A stretch of 64,000 nt of DNA from Megaustenia siamemsis (Eukaryota > Mollusca > Gastropoda > Stylommatophora > Ariophantidae), in assembly GCA_032433765.1 (NCBI GenBank), contig JAVIAB010000051.1, positions 149,010,275 to 149,074,274 of the forward strand. Direction: 5' to 3'. Shown here piece after piece: positions 56,752 to 64,000 of this stretch. The notes under the pieces were generated by a model that was not told the DNA's origin, did not search any database, and saw nothing but the letters and a program-made list of their open reading frames with translations. Numbering within the stretch: position 1 is the first letter of the stretch; each line of letters opens with the position of its first letter. The position numbers and the translations under genes are program-made.

Positions 56752-56860
56752 TTAACCCTAGATTACGATACCTATATATGGGTCACGTGTTCATTATACC
56801 GTTGTAAAAATTACTACTACTTAAATGTTACATTTGGAGTTTTAAATATCCCACAGGGGA
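56752..56860 (-). repeat. Dispersed repeat P, second copy
   Basis: Reverse complement of part of 30020-30290: TTAACCCTAGATTACGATAC, CTTAAATGTTACATTTGGAG. Confidence 0.6.
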
Positions 56861-56904
56861 AAAAATGATATATAAAAGACAATAGGGGCAATGTCCTAAA
56901 GTTT

Positions 56905-57130
56905 ATTTACATCGGCATGTGCTGAGAAGAGACAAGAGAATTCAAAACAAGCTCTTCTATGGGAAACAACAGGATACATAGAGAAAGAGGAAGACCTAGA
57001 GAAACACTAAAAAGAACACTTATAAGAGAAGAAAAGTTGGCAGACATAGACTCATTAGATAAGATCAAACATCTCACCAAGAATAGAGATGAATGGTGAA
57101 AAACAATACGAGCCCTATGTGACGTCTAAA
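56905..57130 (+). mobile_element. LINE family B, C-terminal fragment
   Basis: Plus strand reads IHRERGRPRETLKRTL, REEKLADIDSLDKIKHLTKN, RDEW, the end of the family B protein in a diverged subfamily (compare NRDRWRDLIKYL at 1543-1573). Frames are broken upstream. Confidence 0.75.
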
Positions 57131-58015
57131 AGCATTTCCGATTTCATGGCGGCTACATGTTGGCCGTTTTTATAATTCGGCTCTTGCTGATATATTTAAA
57201 TGATTTAAACGACAGTCTAGCTGTGAAATAATGTGTTGCTATTCCCCGTTTTGGTGTATGTTTTACTTCTGATGAGTGGATGGACTGTGAACTTTACTGA
57301 TATTTAAGTGGAATATAATTTATTCTTCTTTGTGTCCTGTGTTCGCGGTTCGACGGGTAAACACATAGTTTGACAACAATGGCGCCAGGCGGGTATGTTC
57401 AACCTGAATGTAAAAATTCTGTGACGGTGGAAGGAGAGGAAGAATCAAAAATGATCAATGGCCCAGAAAGCAAAAACAGCAAGTGTGTGGTACACATGAG
57501 GCATATTCAGGACACTAAAGACAAATATGTAAGACCACCGTGAAAGAGATTGGAGCCTCATCATGTAACATTCCAAAGAAAGCCATGGAGAGAAATTCTA
57601 ACTATCGTTTTAAGAATGAGCTAAAAATAACTACATGGAATATTAGGACCTTATACTAAGAAGGACAATTAGAAAATCTTATGGTAGAAGCGGAACGATT
57701 AAACATCGATATTTTAGGCATATCAGAAACAAGATGGAAAGAAAGTGGATACATACAAGACAATAGATATGCATTTATATATTCAGGTAACACAACAGAA
57801 CATCAAAGAGGGGTAGGCATTCTAATAAAACAAGAGCTACAAAAATATATAAATACCCACTGGACATACAATGATAGGATTATATTATTAAAAATGAAGG
57901 CAAAACCATTTGACATAGCAATAATACAGACATCCACACCTACTCAAGACAATACAGATGAACAAATAGAACCATTACTCAAGACTACACAGATGAAAAA
58001 ATAGAAGCATACTAT

Positions 58016-58632
58016 CTATCTATCTATCTATTGACCTTTCGAGACATAGCTGGCCCATAGGGTGTAGACCAAGATACTCCTATCTGAATTTTTGTTCTAG
58101 CAGTTTTCAATTCTTTTAAAGATATTTTATCAAATCTTTACCATTTGTCTCTGTTCTGTGCAAGCAGCTCTATCTCATTGAGGGACCCAATTCCTGCTGC
58201 TCTTGCCTCTCTCATCAATGTTCTTCTCAGTGTCATCTCTGGGTAATCCTCTTTTCCTCTTACCTGTTGTTTCCCACATGAGGGCTTGCTTTGCTATTCA
58301 GTTATTATCTCTTCTCATCACATGTCCAATATATGACCATCGTCTTTTCTTCATTACTGAAGATATTAGTGGTTGATTGGCGATTTCTCTAATTTCCTCG
58401 TTTGTTTTGAATTCGTTTCATGCTATCCCAAGTATTTTCCTTAGACATTTATTTTCGAATGCGCTCAACTTTGTTTCTATGTCTCTTTTGTTTTCCAGCT
58501 TTCACATGCATATGTAAGGGTTGATAGTACATTTGATTTGAATAGTCTAAGTTTTGTGTTTGTGCTGATGAGTTTTGATTTCCACGACTTTTCAAGGCTT
58601 CTGAAAGACATTGCTGCTTTAGCTATAGAGAA
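58016..58632 (-). mobile_element. LINE family B inserted in the family C endonuclease
   Basis: Flanked by GAAGCATACTAT (58004-58015) and GAAACATACTAT (58633-58644), a 12-bp duplication with one mismatch. Minus-oriented with a TAGA-repeat tail at the left (complement CTATCTATCTATCTATTGAC). The frame has been broken, but the content matches 31226-31916. The host endonuclease frame reads through if the insert is ignored. Confidence 0.9.
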
Positions 58633-60310
58633 GAAACATACTATGAAGATCTAAATACAGTTATGAAGCAAGTGAAATCTTCAGAAATCTTAAAGTAATG
58701 GGTGACATGAATGCTAAAGTAGGAAAAGGTAGATATAGGATCATTATAGGAAATCATGGTTTAGGGAAAAGAAATGACAGAGGAGAAAGATTAATACAAT
58801 TTTGTGAAGAAAACAGATTGATAATATGTAACACCTTCTTTGAGCAAAAGAAAAGGAGATTATACATATGGAAAAGCCCTGGAGATAGGAAGAGGAATCA
58901 AATAGATTATATAATGATAAAAGACAGATTCTGTAGCAGCGTAAAGAAAGCCAAAACCTATCCAGGAGCAGATATTAATTCAGATTACAATCTTGTAATG
59001 ATTAAAATGAAAATCAAATTAAAGAGAAACAAACAAAAGATTAATTCAGCAATACCAATAGATATAACAGCTTTGAATCAGAAAGATGTTAAAAAAACTT
59101 ATACAGTACAAGTAAAGAACACATATCAGAAGCTGCTAGAAGAAGGGATTGAGCAGTACAGAAGAGAAAATCCTGAAGAAAAAGTCACAACCAAATGACT
59201 TAGCATAAAAAACAGCATAAAAGAATCCTGTGACGTCTTACCTAAAAAGGAAAGTAACAAAAAATAAAAATGGATAATTGAAAACATCTTAGAAAAAAAT
59301 GGAAGAAAGATGATGACAAGCGAAGAACACTGCCAGATACAAGGAAATTGATAATGAAATATGCAAAATGTGCAAAAAGGCAAAAGAAGACTGGCTCAAC
59401 CAAAGATGTCTAGAAGTCGAAACTATGGAAAGTAAACAAAATTTAAGAGGGATGCACACAGAAATAAAGAGAATGACTAATAAAGACAAAGCTGCAAGAA
59501 GCAGATGTATTGCAAACAAATAGAAAAGAATGCAGTTGAATGCAGAGATTTTAGAACAATAAGCCTAATGAGCCAGATAACAACAATTTTACTAAAAGTT
59601 ATACAGGGAAGGATTCAGAATAAAATCAACTGAATTAGATGAGCAACAATTTGGATTCAGGAAAAGCAGCGGGACAAAAAAAGCCATATCCAGCATGAGG
59701 ACATTGATTGAAAAGTACATAGAAGTAAACAAACCAATATATGCCTGCTTCATAGACTACACCAAAGCATTTGATAGAATGCACCATAGTCTACTTATAG
59801 ACTGCCTAAAAGATATAAATCTGGACGACACAGACACGCGACTAATATGTAATTTGTACTGGGAGCAAACAGCAATAATAAAATATAACAAGTAGAACTC
59901 TACACCCATTGATATAAAAAGAGGAGTAAGACAAGGATTCACCCTATCACCAAGCTTGTTCAATCTATACACTGAGCAAATCTTTAAAAACATCATAGAG
60001 ATGCCAGGCCTACAAATTAATGGAAAGATAATCAATAATCTAACCAATATGCTGACGATGCTGTACTACTAGCAGAAAATCCTAAAGATGTACAATTACT
60101 TAATGTAATAAACATGACAAGCAAAAAATATGGACTAGATATGAATATCAAAAAGACTAAAACTATGATCATAAACAAAGAAAATTCTCAAGACCTACAA
60201 ATAAATATCAAAGTTGAAGGAATATATCTGAAGACAGTTCAGAACTACAACTATCTGGGACATACTATAACCAGTAATGGAAAATGTAAAACTGAAATAA
60301 ACAAAAGAAT

Positions 60311-61376
60311 CTTCTTCTTCTTCTACCTTTTTAGCTCCCAGTGGAGCATAGGTCTTCAGCAATCACTTTCCAAGTCGTTCTGTTTTTTGCCATTCTTTTA
60401 AGATCATTCCATGTCTTCCCCATCATCTTCATCTCTGCTTCTATCTGTCTTCTCCAAGAATTCCTTGGTCTTCCTCTTTGTCTTTTCCCCTGGGGATTCC
60501 AAAAAAGGGCCTGTTGTGTAATACTCTCAGTTGGCTTCCGTAGTGTGTGTCCTATCCAGCGCCATCGTCTTCGCTGTATCTCTTTATCCACTGGTGTTTG
60601 ACTGGTACATTTCCATAATTCTATGTTAGTGATTTTGTCCTGCCATTTCCATCCTTTTATCCTGTGTAAACATCCATTAATGAAAGTCTGTATCTTCATG
60701 ATTGTCAGTTTTGTTGTTCTCCATGTTTCACAGCCATATAATAGGACCGACTTAACATTTGAGTTGAACATTTTTATTTTTGTATTTAACCTAATTTCTT
60801 TGGATTTCCATATGTTTCCCAGTGCAATGAAAGCTCCTCTTGCTTTTGATATCCTTATTTTGGTATCATTTTCTGTTCCTCCCTCTTTATCTATATTACT
60901 GTCCAGATATATGTATGATTGTACATCTAATAGAGGTAATTCTCCTAGTTTTATTTGGTTATTGCCAACTGTATTAATTCTCATAATGTTAGTCTTATCT
61001 CTATTAATCTTCAGACCTAGCTGTTGTGATCTCTCATTAAGTATGTTCATTTTATCCTGCATCTGTTGATGGCTGTGTGATAGGAGAGCTATGTCATCAG
61101 CAAAGTCTAAATCATCAAGTTGTTTGGTCAGTGACCACTGGATTCCATTTCTGTTGTTTTGAGTTATTTTCATAACCCAATCTATAGCCAGTAGAAAGAG
61201 AAATGGGGACAGAAGGCATCCATGCCTTACTCCCATTCTTATTTCAAATGCTTCTGTAATCTGTCCTTCATGCACCACACTACATTTCGTTCCTTCATAC
61301 ATTGTTTTTATTAAGTTAATAAAAATGGGGCTGGCTATCCCATACTGTAAAAAAAATTAGCCGAAAAAACTTCACA
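60311..61376 (-). mobile_element. RTE-like LINE with long open frame, inserted in family C
   Basis: Flanked by the 12-bp duplication AAACAAAAGAAT (60299-60310 and 61377-61388). The minus frame 61302-60331 is open for 323 codons and extends further without an ATG. It holds RMGVRHGCLLSPFLFLLAID (RT block 4), DLDFADDIALLSHSHQQMQD (catalytic ADD, residues 68-70), QSYIYLDSNIDKEGGTENDT, VKSVLLYGCETWRTTK, RRRWRWIGHTLRKPTESITQ, GKRQRGRPRNSWRR and KNRTTWKVIAEDLCSTGS. The tail is a GAA repeat. Truncated upstream of the fingers. A youthful copy, judging from the open frame. Confidence 0.92.
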
Positions 61377-61907
61377 AAACAAAAGAATAGGTATGGCAAA
61401 AAGTAATTTTAATGCCATGAAAAATATACTAGCATCAAAACAAATAACACCAGGGTTAAAACTAAGAATAGCAAAATGTTACATCTTTTCAATATTCCTA
61501 TATGATGCAGAAACATGGACATTAGACCAGAAAACAGAACAGAAAATTGAAGCCTTTGAAAAGTGGATTTATAGAAGAATAGGTAAAATTGGATGGAAAG
61601 AAAAGAAAATAAAAAATGAAGTTTCAAAACTAAAAATGGAAAGAGAACTACTAAACACAATTAGAACAAGACAAATGAAATTTTTGGAGCGTGTTAAAAG
61701 ACACAACAGTCTAATAAAAGTAATATTGGAAGGGAAAATACAAGGTAAAAGAGGCAGAGGCAGACCAAGACTAACATGATGAGTAACATCAAATGATGGA
61801 CAAGACAACCTATGACAATCTGCACCATCAAAGCAAGAGACAGAGTGGAATGGCGCTCTATGGTAGCCAACCTTCGATGCGGAGACAGTACTCAATGATG
61901 ATGAACG

Positions 61908-62105
61908 GCTGGAAGGATCAAGATCTGATTTTTACTCTATGTCTGTGTTATGAAACACACGCTTTTCAACATTTGGATATAGGTTTGACAATTTAACTCT
62001 AGGGGGTGGATGCTGACCAGGGCTGGTGAGTCCACCTGCCCATGATTACTTTCAGGGTGTTCTTCTGTACTTTCTACTGATGGTAACTAGTGGACAGCTG
62101 TTATT
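61908..62105 (+). mobile_element. Dispersed repeat S, second copy
   Basis: GGAAGGATCAAGATCTGATT, TTTACTCTATGTCTGTGTTA, AACATTTGGATATAGGTTTG and CTGATGGTAACTAG correspond to the complement of 38620-38815. Confidence 0.55.
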
Positions 62106-62629
62106 TGTTTTCTATGATGACTTTCCCTGTGGGTTAAGCTTTGAATGTATCTCTTACTTGCATGGCTACACTATCACTAGACATTTGGAGAATTTTCTAG
62201 TAGTGTAATAATCCTGTTGCCATGATGTCCAGTCCTTTTCAGGTTAAGACAACACCCCCATATCTTCTACCTCAGTTTTGTACACGGTGACCTGATAAGG
62301 ATACTGTGGTTCCTTTTGGGTTGGACACAGTAGGAAGATATTCTCTAATTATTGGATTTCAGTTCTACATGGGCACACATTTGTGTGGAATAATTTAAAG
62401 TGATGACTAAAAAGTCTACAGTGGTTGGTTCTCAAATGTTGTTTATTGTTTGCGTTCACCAGCTATATATATATATCTCTATCAAAGGCAGACGTGTTCT
62501 CAGGCATCCCCCACCATACAGGCAGATATTCTCAGACTACAGAGGTACTCTCATATTTTTATCACTGAGAGTTTTAACATTCTGGGTATTTTTTTTTCTC
62601 TATTAATTTTGCCCGGCAGCTGCCATTTT
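62106..62629. other. WDR91 intron, nothing recognised
   Basis: No supported feature; a short TATATATATATCTCTATC run lies near 62465. Confidence 0.3.
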
Positions 62630-62890
62630 TTGGCCTACTCTTTTCGATTTCCAACTGCCAAGGGTTTTTTAATATGCGCAGAATGTACACGGGACAACCT
62701 GTTTTCACCATTTTCAGAGAAGGCTAGACATCGGATCTCACTACCAAATTGCTTTTTATTATTTTTATTTTGTTTTATTATTTTCTTTCTATTTATTTTT
62801 TTTTATTTTTCACCGCCTGTAGTGGAATCGAACCCGGAACCTTCTTGTCCAGGGGCCAAAGTCTTACTTCTAGACCACCCTGTCACCCAG
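62630..62890 (-). mobile_element. tRNA-derived SINE, minus strand
   Basis: Complement has a clear head: GGTGACAGGGTGGTCTAGAA (A-box-like) and GGTTCCGGGTTCGATTCCAC (consensus B box), then a T/A-rich link, and the central segment GTGTACATTCTGCGCATATT, AAAAAACCCTTGGCAGTTGG, the same core as in the SINEs at 35986 and 42140. Confidence 0.75.
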
Positions 62891-63180
62891 TTCTCAAATG
62901 AAAAATGGCAATTTGCTATAATTCCTGCTAATTAACCTATGGGGTCACCATTATATCATAACCAAAGATATACTAAAGAGTTGTGCATGTATGATAAGGA
63001 TGAAAGGAAGAGGATGCCTAGATGATGGCACAACTAACTGAAGAGCATAATTCTTCAATGCAATTTCTTAGAAATGGTCTGACCTTTTCAAATATTGTGA
63101 AAGAACTAACAAAGGATTTTATGGTTTTGTTTTTCTAATGTTTATGAAACAAAAGAACATATGAGACAATATATACTTAC
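62891..63180. other. WDR91 intron, nothing recognised
   Basis: AT-rich intron next to exon 63181-63311. Confidence 0.35.
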
Positions 63181-63311
63181 TTCTCTAGACCAGAGAAATC
63201 AAACACCATGTCTGGTGGTGAAGATGGCGGATAAGCTTCAGAGTGGACATTTCTTCTTAAATTTGGTTTGACGTCCTGTCCTTGTTGACTTGATGTTGAT
63301 GCATTCATCAG
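63181..63311 (-). CDS. WDR91: WDR91 linker exon (first in window)
   Basis: The 131-bp exon is preceded by a TTTGTCAG acceptor and followed by a strong GTAAGTA donor. It encodes about 43 residues, polar and proline-rich, including EAYPPSSPPDMVFDFSGLE, and ends in phase 2. It lies in the linker between the N-terminal coiled coil and the WD40 propeller of WDR91. The frame is fixed by joining to the exon at 56486-56660, which needs one base to complete the codon. The start codon and upstream exons are outside the window. Confidence 0.75.
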
Positions 63312-63557
63312 CTGACAAATACATTACACCAAAACAGTTGTTTAAATGCCTCTTGCTGAATGATAGAAGAATGGCATGTTGTGTAAACTAGATCCAGAGA
63401 ACGTAAAATCAAACACATTATATACACATATATGATAGATAAATGCACACTAAAATAGACACAGAAAAGGTGAAGACGAAAATATTAATACAAGATTTTG
63501 CTTCTTTCCAGACAGCTCTATAGAAAAATACAAAAAAGAGTTCTTTGAGTACCTATT

Positions 63558-63712
63558 CAATATTCTTCTTTTATGTTCACCTCAGACGAGAGCTCTTGGG
63601 AGTACCATTTAATATTCTTCTTTTATGTTCACCTCAGATGAGAACTCTTGGGAGTACCAATTTAATATTCTTCTTTTATGTTCACCTCAGACGAGAACTT
63701 GTTAGCCGGTTG
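63558..63712 (+). repeat. 52/53-bp tandem repeat, three copies
   Basis: AATATTCTTCTTTTATGTTC, ACCTCAGACGAGAGCTCTTG, GGAGTACC repeated at 63559, 63611 and 63664; the third is cut short before GAACTTGTTAGCC. Confidence 0.92.
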
Positions 63713-64000
63713 TTTCCAAAATGGAGGAATTATTTTTCTCCGGCTTGGTATAGAACCGTTGATCAGAGGTTTAACAAGCCGCTATCGTAAAAACGATGTT
63801 GTTAATGAAACGTAGACCTGATATAGAATGTGTAAATTAGCAGTAGATAGTAGTGATAGTTTTTCGGCCCTAAAACAACAACAAAAATAGGATTCTGGAA
63901 TGTGCGAACAATGGCCGCTCCGACGAAACATGCACAGGTCGCGAGCGAGATGGACAGATACGATCTAGATATTTTAGGATTAAGCGAAATGCGCTGGCCT
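63713..64000 (+). mobile_element. LINE 5' end with endonuclease start, cut by window edge
   Basis: Plus strand from about 63884 reads IGFWNVRTMAAPTKHAQVAS, EMDRYDLDILGLSEMRW, the first two blocks of the APE-type endonuclease of RTE-like LINEs (WNVRTM and LGLSEMRW with the catalytic Asn and Glu). Preceding sequence may be its 5' untranslated region. It belongs to a family different from C (compare WNIRTLY and LGISETRW). Confidence 0.75.

Larger units (their letters stand above)
57135..61905 (+). mobile_element. RTE-like LINE family C, near full length, doubly interrupted
   Basis: Without its two insertions this element is about 3.1 kb. A 5' frame at 57379-57543 (MAPGGYVQPECKNSVTVEGE...) precedes the APE-type endonuclease: KITTWNIRTLY, DILGISETRWKESG, GVGILIKQEL at 57630-57930, then VMGDMNAKVGKGR, RNQIDYIMIKDR and INSDYNLV at 58698-59000. 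Reverse transcriptase blocks follow: CFIDYTKAFDRMHHSLL, IKRGVRQGFTLSPSLFNLYT, a frameshifted ADD box near 60050, NYNYLGHTITSNGKC, then KSNFNAMKNILASKQITPGL through GKRGRGRPRLT. The 3' end is GCACTCAATGATGATG-like. Premature stops and the Tyr in SDYNLV (normally His) indicate an inactive copy. It lies antisense in a WDR91 intron. Confidence 0.87.

Noticed and set aside
60623..61069. 148-residue plus-strand hydrophobic frame
   Set aside because: Shadow of the intact minus-strand LINE frame at 60331-61302.
62800..62890. tRNA gene on the minus strand
   Set aside because: Good B box, but poor stems, and it is joined to a SINE core also found at 35986 and 42140.
62450..62935. 161-residue plus-strand frame
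   Set aside because: It runs through a SINE in antisense and a T-rich tract; the Phe/Leu-rich sequence is compositional.

Overview
This is a eukaryotic, AT-rich, repeat-dense window. It holds one recognisable cellular gene, the 3' two thirds of a WDR91 orthologue, on the minus strand. The rest is mostly LINEs, tRNA-derived SINEs, DNA-transposon remnants and long tandem arrays. The RTE-like endonuclease/reverse transcriptase families and the SINE architecture suggest an invertebrate, most likely a lophotrochozoan such as a gastropod mollusc. That host assignment is inference from general familiarity, not a search result.

WDR91 (a WD-repeat Rab7 effector of endosome maturation) runs from right to left. 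Twelve coding exons lie at 63181-63311, 56486-56660, 55925-56185, 50765-50951, 41223-41317, 39450-39546, 36664-36761, 32770-32914, 30893-31004, 27093-27202, 25654-25824 and 18262-18417 (stop). Each has AG/GT borders. Phases agree at every junction except 50765/41317, where a short exon was probably missed. The N-terminal exons lie beyond the right edge. About 45 kb of intron is filled with transposons and satellites.

Layout: 1-18 kb, downstream of WDR91, has LINE fragments and four tandem arrays (49-, 29-, 61- and 44-bp units), a Tc1-like transposase relic and a LINE with an RNase H domain. At 18-25 kb, the last WDR91 intron, there is a nested LINE, then an inverted pair of a ~420-bp dispersed repeat enclosing an unrecognised Cys-rich duplicated-domain coding segment, then an APE-endonuclease LINE. 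At 25-42 kb the WD40 exons alternate with SINEs and LINE 3' ends. At 43-48 kb lies a 5.1-kb array of a 22-bp unit, followed by a pogo-like MITE inside a LINE RNase H relic. At 52-55 kb are two minisatellites, one carrying two successive LINE insertions. At 57-62 kb a near-full-length RTE-like LINE is interrupted by two other LINE fragments, each with target-site duplications.

LINE families are labelled here: A (3' tail of GAT repeats), B (3' tail of TAGA repeats, preceded by a conserved motif around CTCGAAAGGTCAATAGA), C (RTE-like, the long copy at 57-62 kb), D (GRPRxRW tail followed by GAA repeats) and H (RNase H, tail AATAACTC). Many copies are 5'-truncated and flanked by 10-12 bp duplications, as expected for target-primed reverse transcription. 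Some SINEs share 3' ends with H or B, pointing to their likely LINE partners.
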